Positions 19,300-27,630 of a stretch of DNA of 64,000 nucleotides are shown one piece after another. Position 1 is the stretch's first letter; every line of letters starts with the position of its first letter. This DNA is from Achromobacter sp. Root83. GTDB taxonomy: Bacteria > Pseudomonadota > Gammaproteobacteria > Burkholderiales > Burkholderiaceae_B. Below the pieces are notes generated by a model. That model was not told where the DNA came from. It worked only from the letters and a program-made list of their open reading frames with translations, and ran no database searches. The position numbers and the translations under genes were made by a program. The stretch spans positions 188,542 through 252,541 of the forward strand of contig NZ_LMIU01000024.1 of NCBI RefSeq assembly GCF_001428845.1, in the 5' to 3' direction.

Positions 19300-21075
19300 T
19301 CACTTCTTGGGGACGGTGTCGTTCGTGACGCCGGCGCGCAGGAAGTCGAAGTCCACGCCCTGATCGGCCTGCGTCACGGTCTGCAGGAACAGCTTGCGAT
19401 AGCCGCGGTCGGCGGTGGGCCGGGTGATCGGCTTGGCCGCGGCGCGGCGCGCCAGCTCGGCGTCGTCCACCAGCAGCGCGATTTCGCGCTGGGCCACCGA
19501 CAAGCGGATGCGGTCGCCATTCTGCACGTAGGCCAGCGGTCCGCCAATGGCGGCCTCGGGCGTCACGTGCAGCACGATGGTGCCGGCGGCGGTGCCGCTC
19601 ATGCGGCCGTCCGAAATGCGGACCATGTCCTTGACGCCCGCGCGCGCCAGCTTTTTGGGAATCGGCATGTAGCCGGCTTCGGGCATGCCCGGCGCGCCGG
19701 TGGGACCGATGCGCTTGAGCACCAGGATGTCCTCGGCCGTCACGTCCAGCGCGTCGTCGTCGATGCGCAGGGCCATGTCCTCGGCGTCTTCGAACACCAC
19801 GGCGCGGCCCTCATGCTCCATCAGCTTGGGATTGGCGGCGGACTGCTTGATGATGGCGCCGCCGGGCGCCAGGTTGCCGCGCAGCACGGCCAGTCCGCCC
19901 ACCGGATAGATGGGCGCGGCCGCCGTGCGGATCACGTCCTGCTTGAAGGGGGCGGGCGCCGCGTCCAGTTCTTCGCCCAGGGTGCGGCCCGACACGGTCA
20001 GCGCGTCCAGGTGCAGGAAGGGGCGCAGTTCGCGCAGCAGCGCGGGCATGCCGCCCGCGTCGTGGAAGTCTTCCATGTAATGCTGGCCCGACGGCTTCAG
20101 GTCCACCAGCACGGGGGTGTCGCGGCTGATGCGGTCCAGGCCCGCCAGGTCGATGTCGATGCCCAGGCGGCCGGCGATGGCGGTCAGGTGCACGATGCCG
20201 TTGGTGGATCCGCCGATGGCCAGCAGCACGCGCAGGGCGTTCTCGATGGACTTGCCGGTCAGGATGAGGTCGGGCGTGAGCCGCGACGCCGCCATGGCGA
20301 CCGCGGTGGCGCCGGTCCGTTCGGCCACGCGGACGCGGTCGGCGGTGACGGCGGGGGCGGACGCGCCGCCCGCCACCATCATGCCCAGCGCTTCGGTGAT
20401 GCAGGCCATGGTGCTGGCGGTGCCCATGACGGAACAGGTGCCCACGCTGGCGACAAGCTGGTTGTTCACGTCGGCGATTTCGGGCGCGTCGATCTCGTCG
20501 GCGCGGTAGCGGCCCCAGTAGCGGCGGCAGTCGGTGCAGGCGCCCACGCGTTCGCCGCGGTGCGAGCCGGTCAGCATGGACCCCGTGACGAGCTGGATGG
20601 CCGGCACGCCGGCCGACGCCGCGCCCATGAGCTGGGCCGGCACCGTCTTGTCGCAGCCGCCGATCAGCACCACGGCATCCATGGGCTGGGCGCGGATCAT
20701 TTCCTCGGTGTCCATGGACATGAGGTTGCGCAGGTACATGCTGGTGGGCTGCGAGAAGCTCTCGTGCACCGAGATGGTGGGGAAGTCCATCGGCAGGCCG
20801 CCCGCCAGCATGACGCCGCGCTTGACCGCTTCGATGAGCTGGGGCGCGTTGCCGTGGCAGGGGTTGTAGCTGCTGCCGGTGTTGACGATGCCGATGATGG
20901 GACGGGCCAGCGCGTCGTCGGAAAGCCCGGCGCCCTTGATGAAGGCCTTGCGCAGGAACAGCGAGAAGCCCTTGTCGCCGTAGTTCGTCAGCCCGCGGGC
21001 CACGCCCTGCGCGGTGGCGCTGTCGCTGTCGAACGGGCCCTTGCCCGGCTGTTCGCCCTTCTTCTCGTCTGTCAT
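19300..21075 (-). CDS. IlvD/Edd-family dehydratase (sugar-acid dehydratase type)
   Basis: Fe-S enzyme that dehydrates a 2,3-dihydroxy acid or aldonate to the 2-keto-3-deoxy acid. 591 aa from the ATG at 21075. Motifs: VNTGSSYNPCHGNAPQLIEA, VVLIGGCDKTVPAQLMGAAS and GACTDCRRYWGRYRADEID carry the cluster cysteines, and KRIGPTGAPGMPEAG is a late family motif. The neighbouring FCD regulator and Bug receptor favour an aldonate or similar catabolic substrate over branched-chain amino-acid synthesis. Confidence 0.88.
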   Translation of the reverse strand: MTDEKKGEQPGKGPFDSDSATAQGVARGLTNYGDKGFSLFLRKAFIKGAGLSDDALARPIIGIVNTGSSYNPCHGNAPQLIEAVKRGVMLAGGLPMDFPTISVHESFSQPTSMYLRNLMSMDTEEMIRAQPMDAVVLIGGCDKTVPAQLMGAASAGVPAIQLVTGSMLTGSHRGERVGACTDCRRYWGRYRADEIDAPEIADVNNQLVASVGTCSVMGTASTMACITEALGMMVAGGASAPAVTADRVRVAERTGATAVAMAASRLTPDLILTGKSIENALRVLLAIGGSTNGIVHLTAIAGRLGIDIDLAGLDRISRDTPVLVDLKPSGQHYMEDFHDAGGMPALLRELRPFLHLDALTVSGRTLGEELDAAPAPFKQDVIRTAAAPIYPVGGLAVLRGNLAPGGAIIKQSAANPKLMEHEGRAVVFEDAEDMALRIDDDALDVTAEDILVLKRIGPTGAPGMPEAGYMPIPKKLARAGVKDMVRISDGRMSGTAAGTIVLHVTPEAAIGGPLAYVQNGDRIRLSVAQREIALLVDDAELARRAAAKPITRPTADRGYRKLFLQTVTQADQGVDFDFLRAGVTNDTVPKK

Positions 21076-21085
21076 ATTCGGTCCC

Positions 21086-21104
21086 GATAATATTATTGAT
21101 AATC
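21086..21104. promoter_or_regulatory. Fur-box-like sequence before the dehydratase
   Basis: GATAATATTATTGATAATC matches the 19-bp Fur consensus at 14 positions and lies 10 bp upstream of the dehydratase ATG. It could instead be an AT-rich promoter element. Confidence 0.35.
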
Positions 21105-21161
21105 CTGGGGCAACATCATATCCAGCCCTTGGCGGCGGCCGCAAGCGGTTTGTTGAGCGCT

Positions 21162-21196
21162 TTCTATTGATCTGTTTTAAAGATCAGTCGATAGAA
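21162..21196. promoter_or_regulatory. Operator-like dyad between dehydratase and Bug genes
   Basis: Imperfect inverted repeat: TTCTAT at 21162 pairs with ATAGAA ending at 21196, and GATCT pairs with AGATC inside it around TTTTAA. It is placed midway between divergent genes and is the best candidate site for the FCD-GntR regulator at 18.6 kb. Confidence 0.55.
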
Positions 21197-21296
21197 AAAT
21201 GTTGATTCTTCAATCAAGAATGGCCTCCTACACTGGCGCCGTTGACGAGCCGGGCGTCCGTCCATTCCTATACTCAACCCGGCTGGAGAGACCTAC

Positions 21297-22292
21297 ATGT
21301 CAGACCTGCGTCTGCGGCCGCGCCGTGCCGTGCTGTTATCCCTGCTGGCCCTTTGCGCCGGCGTTTCCGCCCCGGCGTTCTCCGCCGACGCCTATCCCGA
21401 TAAGCCCATCCGCCTGATCGTGCCGTATCCGCCCGGAGGCGCGACCGACGTGATCGGACGCGTGCTGGCGCAGGAATTGTCGGGCGCGCTGGGCCAGACC
21501 GTCGTGGTGGAAAACCGCGCCGGCGCGGCGGGCAATATCGGCGCCGACCAGGTCGCCAAGGCGCAGCCCGACGGCTACACCTTGTTGATGGGCGCGCTGA
21601 CCAGCCATTCCATCAACGCCGCGCTGTATCGTGGCCGCGTCACGTATGACGTGGAGAAGAGCTTTGCGCCGGTGTCCATCGTCGGCACGGTGCCGCTGGT
21701 GTTCGTCGTGAACCCGTCGGTGCAGGCCAAGACCCTGTCCGAGTTCATCGCGCTGGCCAAGTCCAAGCCCGGCTACATGACCATGGCCTCGGCCGGCAAC
21801 GGTTCGCCCCAGCATCTGGCCGGCGAAATGTTCAAGCGCACGGCGGGCGCCGACATCCTGCACGTGCCCTACAAGGGCAGCGGCCCCGCCATGACCGACC
21901 TGATGGGCGGCCAGGTGCTCAGCATGATCGAAACCGTGCCCGCCTCGCAGGCCAACATCAAGGCGGGCAAGCTGCGCGCCCTGGCGGTGACCTCGCCCCA
22001 GCGCGTCGACGCCTTGCCCGACGTGCCTACCGCGGCGGAAGCCGGTCTGAAGGACTTCGAGGTCAGCTCGATGTTCGGCATCGTGGCCCCCGCGAACACG
22101 CCGGCGCCCGTGATCGACCGCCTGAACGGCGAACTCAAGAAGATCCTGGCCAAGCCGGAAGTGAAGGCTTCGCTGTTGAACCAGGGCGCCATCGCCACGT
22201 GGACCTCGCCGGCGGACGCCAGCGCCCGCATCTCGGCCGAGGTGGCCCGCTGGACCAAGGTGATCGACGAGGCCGGGGTCAAGGGCGACTGA
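21297..22292 (+). CDS. Bug-family tripartite tricarboxylate transporter receptor
   Basis: Periplasmic solute receptor (TctC type). 331 aa: signal peptide to about residue 29, then YPDKPIRLIVPYPPGGATDV, VENRAGAAGNIGADQVAKA and HVPYKGSGPAMTDLMGGQV, all family landmarks. No TctA/TctB membrane subunits lie nearby, so it must share a transporter encoded elsewhere or act as a sensor. Divergent from the dehydratase, with a GGAGAG ribosome-binding site; its ligand is probably a sugar acid or carboxylate (inference). Confidence 0.93.
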   Translation: MSDLRLRPRRAVLLSLLALCAGVSAPAFSADAYPDKPIRLIVPYPPGGATDVIGRVLAQELSGALGQTVVVENRAGAAGNIGADQVAKAQPDGYTLLMGALTSHSINAALYRGRVTYDVEKSFAPVSIVGTVPLVFVVNPSVQAKTLSEFIALAKSKPGYMTMASAGNGSPQHLAGEMFKRTAGADILHVPYKGSGPAMTDLMGGQVLSMIETVPASQANIKAGKLRALAVTSPQRVDALPDVPTAAEAGLKDFEVSSMFGIVAPANTPAPVIDRLNGELKKILAKPEVKASLLNQGAIATWTSPADASARISAEVARWTKVIDEAGVKGD

Positions 22293-22329
22293 TACGCCGC
22301 ACCCGGCGCGCTGCGCCATTTACGCCACA

Positions 22330-22363
22330 CGCCGGAAGTCCGCTCAGGATTTCCGGCGTTTTT
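22330..22363 (+). terminator. Rho-independent terminator after the Bug gene
   Basis: Arms CGCCGGAA (22330-22337) and TTCCGGCG (22351-22358) followed by TTTTT. Confidence 0.85.
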
Positions 22364-22493
22364 GTTTGCGCGAATGCTGAAAAGAAACGCAATAAAAAAA
22401 CCGCGCGCCTGGATCCGGACGCACGAAACCAGCCTGTATTGCGAAGGTTTACAGGGTAACGATGGACTGCGCCGCAATAAACCGCAATACACG

Positions 22494-22534
22494 AATTTGG
22501 GTACTCAACAATCTGGTTGACCCCAAATTGAGTA
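22494..22534. promoter_or_regulatory. Compound inverted repeat upstream of rpfR
   Basis: AATTTGGG (22494-22501) pairs with CCCAAATT (22522-22529); TACTC (22502-22506) can also pair with GAGTA (22530-22534). It sits about 50 bp before the rpfR start. An 8-bp direct repeat CCGCAATA (22472 and 22482) lies just upstream. The AT-rich dyad in the otherwise unassigned 22293-22582 gap suggests regulator binding or leader structure. Confidence 0.45.
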
Positions 22535-22582
22535 GACCGTAATGTGCTTTGCGGGCCATCTTAGGGCGGCGGGGGGATACCA

Positions 22583-24580
22583 ATGACTGAGAACCAGGAC
22601 GAAAAATCGATCCTGCACACGCATTTCGGTACGCATAGCCCATATTGGCGTTTAACCGCCGATAGCGATGCGATCGAGCTCGCCGCGGTCAAGGGCGCGA
22701 CCAATATCGCGATGGCGTTACGCCCGGACCAGGCGGACGTCATCCGCGGGCTGACCGGCATCACGTCCAGCGTGCGCATCGACATCTCGCTGTACGGCGA
22801 CCTGCTCCACCTGCACCTGGTGGGCCGCAAGATCAATCCCAACGAATGGGCCGGCACCGCGTCGGCCCATACCGATACGGAATCGGTCGCCAAGGACCTC
22901 GTCGAAGGCCTGTCGTTCGCCGAAACCGTCGTGTCCGAGGCCAACTCGGTCATTGTCATCGTCGACCAGAACGGCCGGGTGCAGCGCTTCAACAAGCTCA
23001 GCGAGGAATACACCGGCAAGCGCGAACAGGACATCGTGGGCCGCAGCGTCTTCGAGATGTTCATGACGCGCGAAGAGGCCATCGCCTCGCGGCGCAATAT
23101 CGCCGAGTTCTACAAGCGCGGGCAGTCCTATGAAGTCGAGCGCACGATCAATACGGTCAAGGGCCCGCGGCTGTTCCTGTTCCGCAATAAGTTCGTCACC
23201 AGCGGCAGCGGCGAAAAGCGCGTCTACCTGATCTGCTCGGGCACCGACATCACCGAAGAACGCCAGGCGCAGGAACGTTTGCGCGTGCTGGCCAACACCG
23301 ACATGCTGACCAACCTGCCCAACCGCCACGCGATCACCTCGCGGCTGAAGGCGGCGCTGGCGGCGGGGCAGGAAGGGCGCGGCGGCGTGCTGTTCCTGGA
23401 CCTGGACAACTTCAAGCGCATCAACGACCACTACGGCCACGGCTTCGGAGACCGCCTGCTCAAGGCGGTGGCGGTCGCCATCTCGACCTGCCTGTCCGAG
23501 GGCCAGACGCTGGCCCGCCTGGGTGGCGATGAGTTCATCGTCCTGCAGGAAGCGGCGCAGGCCTGGCAGCTCGAAGCCACTGCCGAACGCATCATCGAAC
23601 GCCTGCGCGAACCTTTCCGCCAGGGCCTGATCGAGGTCTACACAAGCTGCTCGATCGGTATCGCCATGTACCCCGACCACGGCGCCGACCTGGACAGCGT
23701 GGTGCGCAGCGCCGACATCGCCATGTACGTGGCCAAGGAAGCAGGGCGCCACACGTACCGCGTGTTCCAGCACGAGATGGACCGCCGCAACGCGGACTAC
23801 GTATGGCTGGACACCAATCTGCGCAAGGCCTTGGCCGAAAATCACCTGATGCTGTACTACCAGCCCAAGCTCGCCGGCCGCACCGGCGAGGTCGACGGGG
23901 TGGAAGCCCTGGTGCGCTGGCGTTCGCCGGAACGCGGCATGGTCGGCCCCAACGTCTTCATTCCCTACGCCGAGGAATCAGGCCTGATCTCGCCGCTGGG
24001 TGTCTGGGTGATGCGCGAAGCCGCCCGGCAGGCGGCGGCCTGGAAGCGCGACGGCCTGAATATCCGCATCGCGATCAACATGTCGGCCCGCCAGCTCGAC
24101 GACAAGGGCGTGGTCAGCGAATTCATGCGGGCCATCAACGACGCCAGCCTCGATCCCTGCCTGCTGGACATCGAACTGACCGAGAGCTGCCTGATCGACG
24201 ACGAAGACGCGGCCATCGAACTGATCAAGCAGTTCCGCCAACTGGGCGCTCGCGTCCATCTGGACGACTTCGGAACCGGCTACTCCTCGTTGTCGCAGCT
24301 TGCGCGCATCCCGCTGGACGCGATCAAGCTGGACGCCAGCTTCGTGCGCGGCGTGAACGAGAATCCGGTGTCGCAGGCGCTGGCGCGCGCCATCGTCGCG
24401 GTGGCGCGCACGCTGGAACTCAAGGTGATCGCCGAAGGGGTGGAAACGCCGGAAGAGACGGCGTTCCTGGACACCCTGGGCGTCGATGCCAAGCAGGGCT
24501 ATCTCTACGCCAAGCCCATGCCGGCCGAGGAACTCTCGGGCTGGCTGGCGCAACGTCGCCGGCTGCATCTGATCGCCTGA
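22583..24580 (+). CDS. rpfR: RpfR-type PAS-GGDEF-EAL receptor (c-di-GMP enzyme)
   Basis: 665 aa. An N-terminal domain (residues 1-95, HFGTHSPYWRLTADSDAIEL) as in RpfR/PdeR proteins, where it contacts RpfF; a PAS domain at about 112-235, which binds the DSF signal in RpfR; GGDEF domain with an intact GGDEF at 314-318; and EAL domain with EAL at 442-444 plus conserved ELTES, DDFGTGYSSL, IKLD and AEGVET. Both catalytic signatures look intact. E. coli PdeR (YciR) is a relative, but the adjacent convergent rpfF, ending 20 bp away, argues for RpfR. Predicted role: signal binding raises c-di-GMP hydrolysis. Confidence 0.9.
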   Translation: MTENQDEKSILHTHFGTHSPYWRLTADSDAIELAAVKGATNIAMALRPDQADVIRGLTGITSSVRIDISLYGDLLHLHLVGRKINPNEWAGTASAHTDTESVAKDLVEGLSFAETVVSEANSVIVIVDQNGRVQRFNKLSEEYTGKREQDIVGRSVFEMFMTREEAIASRRNIAEFYKRGQSYEVERTINTVKGPRLFLFRNKFVTSGSGEKRVYLICSGTDITEERQAQERLRVLANTDMLTNLPNRHAITSRLKAALAAGQEGRGGVLFLDLDNFKRINDHYGHGFGDRLLKAVAVAISTCLSEGQTLARLGGDEFIVLQEAAQAWQLEATAERIIERLREPFRQGLIEVYTSCSIGIAMYPDHGADLDSVVRSADIAMYVAKEAGRHTYRVFQHEMDRRNADYVWLDTNLRKALAENHLMLYYQPKLAGRTGEVDGVEALVRWRSPERGMVGPNVFIPYAEESGLISPLGVWVMREAARQAAAWKRDGLNIRIAINMSARQLDDKGVVSEFMRAINDASLDPCLLDIELTESCLIDDEDAAIELIKQFRQLGARVHLDDFGTGYSSLSQLARIPLDAIKLDASFVRGVNENPVSQALARAIVAVARTLELKVIAEGVETPEETAFLDTLGVDAKQGYLYAKPMPAEELSGWLAQRRRLHLIA

Positions 24581-24600
24581 CGCCGTTGCGCGCCGGCCGG

Positions 24601-25485
24601 TCAGTGCATCGTGGCTTCTTCGACGGCCTCGGTGCTGGCGGCGCTGCGGCGGTTTTGCGCCATCACCAGCCGTTCCATGTAGGCGCGGTCCTTGGGGTCG
24701 ATGGAGAACGCCGCATCGACCCAGTCCTCGGTGATGTCCATCAGCTCGGAGCGGGTCAGGCTCAGCACGCGCTGGCGCGCGCGCAGCATGGCGCGCATGC
24801 CGTTGAGCTTGGGCCGCATCACGTCGATGAAGGTGCGGGTGGCCTTGTAGGCGTCGCCCGGCTCGAACAGCTGGTCCACCAGGCCCTTGGCGTGGAACCA
24901 CTCGGCGGTATGGGATTCGCCCGTTCCGATCAGCTCTTCGGCCAGCTTCATGCCCGAGCGGCGCGCCACCAGCGAATAGCCGCCCATGCCCGGGAACAGA
25001 TTGAACGCCATCTCGGGAAAGCCCATGCGGGCGTTGGTCTGGGCCAGCACGAAATGGTGGGCTAGGGCGGCCTCGAAGCCGCCGCCCAGCGCGGTCCCTT
25101 CGATCATGGCCAGCGATATGGCGCCGGTGTCGAAGCCGCGCGTGGCGGCATGCACGCAGTCGACGCAAGCCCGGGCATACGCGCGCAGCGCTTCGCGCTT
25201 GCCCGTGCGGATGGATTCGGCGAAAAAGTTGAGGTCGCCGCCCACGTTGTAGATCTGCGGCACCAGCGAACCTGTGACCCAGAAGTCGATAGGCAGGCCG
25301 GAATCCTTGGCGGCGCGCGCCAGGGTCATGATCTCGTCGATCAGTTCATGGTTAAAGCAGGGCCGCGGTTGCGCGCGCAGCATCATCCACATGACTCGGC
25401 GTCCCTCCTCGTAAAAGGCGGAGATCTGCTTCAGATTGCCTGCTGCGGTGAAGGGGTGGCAGTCCGGATGAATGAGTTGATTCAT
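24601..25485 (-). CDS. rpfF: DSF synthase RpfF (crotonase fold)
   Basis: Makes cis-2-unsaturated fatty-acid signals by combined 3-hydroxyacyl-ACP dehydratase and thioesterase activity. 294 aa: IYNVGGDLNFFAE, ALGGGFEAALAHH with Glu138, GFPEMAFNLFPGMGGYSL with Glu158 (the same 20-residue spacing as the catalytic pair Glu141/Glu161 of Xanthomonas RpfF), and C-terminal ITEDWVDAAF plus ERLVMAQNRR, which separate RpfF from ordinary enoyl-CoA hydratases. The ATG at 25485 is chosen over an upstream TTG at 25506. It converges on rpfR. Confidence 0.9.
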   Translation of the reverse strand: MNQLIHPDCHPFTAAGNLKQISAFYEEGRRVMWMMLRAQPRPCFNHELIDEIMTLARAAKDSGLPIDFWVTGSLVPQIYNVGGDLNFFAESIRTGKREALRAYARACVDCVHAATRGFDTGAISLAMIEGTALGGGFEAALAHHFVLAQTNARMGFPEMAFNLFPGMGGYSLVARRSGMKLAEELIGTGESHTAEWFHAKGLVDQLFEPGDAYKATRTFIDVMRPKLNGMRAMLRARQRVLSLTRSELMDITEDWVDAAFSIDPKDRAYMERLVMAQNRRSAASTEAVEEATMH

Positions 25486-25652
25486 TGCTTTCGTCCAATC
25501 GATCAAGGTGAGTCGGAGTACTGCCGGGTCAGGCTAATACACACCTTCCGGGTGCCGTCTCATGCAAACCTCGTCCAACTGGCCAGACTTGTCCGTAAAT
25601 CAAAGGCCCGAGTGAGCAATTCGAAATTTCTCGAATCGGTGCCGGCGCCTCG

Positions 25653-25670
25653 CCCCATCGGGCGATGGGG
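25653..25670. other. Small GC hairpin upstream of rpfF
   Basis: CCCCATC-GGGC-GATGGGG, a perfect 7-bp stem, in the 367-bp gene-free stretch 25486-25852. No T-run follows on either strand. The rest of that stretch holds the larger hairpin at 25722 and presumably the rpfF promoter. Confidence 0.5.
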
Positions 25671-25721
25671 GTATGGGTAGAACGGATGAGCACCTCAGCA
25701 AATCCGCGATGCTCCGGACCG

Positions 25722-25773
25722 CCCCCGCCATCCCCGCGCCCGAGCCCCGGCTCGTGCGTTGGGATGACGGGGG
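25722..25773. repeat. Long imperfect palindrome downstream of the SDR gene
   Basis: CCCCCGCCATCCC (25722-25734) pairs with GGGATGACGGGGG (25761-25773) at 12 of 13 positions; inside it CGAGCC pairs with GGCTCG. It has the look of a dispersed extragenic palindrome or a small structured RNA rather than a coding remnant. It lies 80 bp from the end of the minus-strand SDR gene. Confidence 0.5.
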
Positions 25774-25852
25774 AGCCGAAGCGGCTAAGGCATCGGGTCC
25801 GGCCGCACGGTCCGGTTCGGCCTCGCCGCGGGCGTTTTCCGGCGGGTGGCGC

Positions 25853-26602
25853 TCAGGCGATGCCGCCATTGGCGCGCAGAATCTGGCCATTGACCCAGCC
25901 GCTGTCCGGGCCCGCCAGGAACGCCACGACGCCGGATATGTCGTCGGGCTGGCCCAGGCGTTCCAGCGGCGGCATCTTGGCGTAGTGCTCGATCAGTTCT
26001 GGGCTTTTGCCCTTGAGGAATAGCTCGGTGGCGACGGGGCCCGGAGCCACGGCATTGACGGTGATGCGGCGGCCGCGCAGCTCCTTGGCGTAGACCTGGG
26101 TGAAGCTCTCCACCGCCGCCTTGCTGGCGATGTAGACGGCGTAGCCCGGCAGGTTCAGGGCGATGGTGGTGCTGGACACGTTGACGATGCTGCCGCCATC
26201 GGCCAGGCGGGCGCTGGCCTCGCGCAGCGTATTGAAGGTGCCTCGGGTGTTGATGTCGAAGGTCTGGTCGTACACGTCGTCGCTGGTGTCGGCCAGCGGC
26301 TGCACCTTCAGGATGCCGGCGCTGTTGACCAGCACGTCGATGCGGCCCAGGCCGTCTTCCACGGCGTCGAACATGGCGCGCACTTGCGCAGCCTGGGAAA
26401 CGTCGGCGCGCACGGCGATGGCGCGGCCGCCGGCCTGGCGGATCTCGCCAGCCAGGGCCTCGGCCTCGGCCGCGCTGGAGGCGTAGTTGATGCCGACCGC
26501 GAAGCCGTCGCGGGCCAGGCGGCGCACGATCGCGGCGCCGATGCCGCGGGATCCGCCCGTGACGAGGGCGATGCGCTGGGGAGTGGGAGTGGAAGCGCTC
26601 AT
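25853..26602 (-). CDS. SDR-family NAD(P)-dependent oxidoreductase
   Basis: 249 aa classical short-chain dehydrogenase: TGGSRGIGAAI cofactor motif (residues 15-25), NSAGI, catalytic Ser in NVSSTT, YIASK (YxxxK), and APGPVATELF. The NYASS sequence after strand beta2 suggests NADP preference. Divergent from a LysR regulator, which is likely to control it. Substrate unknown. Confidence 0.9.
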   Translation of the reverse strand: MSASTPTPQRIALVTGGSRGIGAAIVRRLARDGFAVGINYASSAAEAEALAGEIRQAGGRAIAVRADVSQAAQVRAMFDAVEDGLGRIDVLVNSAGILKVQPLADTSDDVYDQTFDINTRGTFNTLREASARLADGGSIVNVSSTTIALNLPGYAVYIASKAAVESFTQVYAKELRGRRITVNAVAPGPVATELFLKGKSPELIEHYAKMPPLERLGQPDDISGVVAFLAGPDSGWVNGQILRANGGIA

Positions 26603-26656
26603 GGTGTTTCTCCGTCGGGTGAGTGGGTAGGACGCATCATCGACTATTCCAGATCA

Positions 26657-26688
26657 AAGATAATTACCCGTGATTTGCTAAGATAATT
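26657..26688. promoter_or_regulatory. Direct repeats in the SDR/lysR intergenic region
   Basis: AAGATAATT occurs at 26657-26665 and again at 26680-26688, spaced 23 bp (about two helical turns), in AT-rich DNA between divergent genes. Candidate LysR contact sites. Confidence 0.45.
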
Positions 26689-26718
26689 TCGTTTGCATTA
26701 ACAATTGGCGGATCGGCG

Positions 26719-27630
26719 ATGGATCGTTTCCAGGAAATGCGGGTGTTCGTGCGGATCGCCGAACGCGGCAGCTTCACCAAGGCGGCGGAAGACCTGCGCA
26801 TCCCCCGGGCCACCGTCACCAACCTGATCAAGCGCATGGAGTCCCGATTGGGCGCGCGCTTGCTGGAACGCACGACCCGGCAGGTGCGGCTGACGCACGA
26901 CGGCGAAGCGCACTACCAGCGCTGCGTGCGCCTGCTGGCGGACCTGGAAGAGGCGGACGGCGCCTTCCTGAACACGGCGCCCAAGGGCCTGCTGCGGGTC
27001 AATGCACAGGGCACGCTGGCCCGGTTTTTCGTCATGCCGGGCCTGCCGGATTTTCTGGAGCGCTACCCAGACATCGTGCTGCACCTGGGTGAAGACGACC
27101 GCCTGGTGGACCTGGTCCGGGAAGGGGTGGACTGCGTGCTGCGGACCGGCACCTTGCAGGACTCCACGCTGGCGGGCCGGCAGATCGCGCTGATGCCGCA
27201 GGTGACGGTGGCCAGCCCCGCCTACCTGGCGCGCTTTGGCGTGCCGGCCAGCCTGGAAGACCTGGAGGGCCATCGGGCGGTGGACTACCTGTCCAGCGCC
27301 ACGGGCCGCGGTCTTCCGCTCGATTTCACGGTGGATGGGCGCAACGTGCTGGTCCGCCCGCGTTCGGTCGTCAGCGTGACGGGGGCCGAACTCTACACCA
27401 GCGCGGCGCTGGCCGGCCTGGGGCTGGTGCAGGTGCCGCGCTACCGCGTGGAGCGGGAACTGGCGGCGGGCCACCTCAGGATCGTGCTGCCCCACGCGCC
27501 GCCCGCGCCCATGCCGGTGTCGGTGCTGTATCCGCAGAACCGGCAGGTGCCCGCGCGGGTGCGCGTCTTCACGCAGTGGCTGGCCGGGGTGCTGGGCGCG
27601 GCCTTCGATCAGACAATGCCGGTCAGGTAG
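26719..27630 (+). CDS. LysR-family regulator (divergent from SDR)
   Basis: 303 aa: N-terminal HTH (MDRFQEMRVFVRIAERGSFT, KAAEDLRIPRATVTNLIKRM) and effector domain of the CrgA/DmlR-like group. The 3' end overlaps the convergent GntP permease gene by 22 bp, so read-through would make antisense RNA to that gene. Confidence 0.92.
   Translation: MDRFQEMRVFVRIAERGSFTKAAEDLRIPRATVTNLIKRMESRLGARLLERTTRQVRLTHDGEAHYQRCVRLLADLEEADGAFLNTAPKGLLRVNAQGTLARFFVMPGLPDFLERYPDIVLHLGEDDRLVDLVREGVDCVLRTGTLQDSTLAGRQIALMPQVTVASPAYLARFGVPASLEDLEGHRAVDYLSSATGRGLPLDFTVDGRNVLVRPRSVVSVTGAELYTSAALAGLGLVQVPRYRVERELAAGHLRIVLPHAPPAPMPVSVLYPQNRQVPARVRVFTQWLAGVLGAAFDQTMPVR

Noticed and set aside
22494..22534. H-type pseudoknot/riboswitch before rpfR
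   Set aside because: Both stems cannot form together: the connecting loops would be zero bases long. Kept only as an inverted repeat.
24601..25485. Generic enoyl-CoA hydratase
   Set aside because: The C-terminal WVD/RLVMAQNRR region, the Glu138/Glu158 spacing and the adjacent RpfR favour RpfF.
25600..25890. 96-codon minus-strand frame upstream of rpfF
   Set aside because: Low-complexity translation overlapping the SDR 3' end and the palindromes; no ribosome-binding site or recognisable fold.
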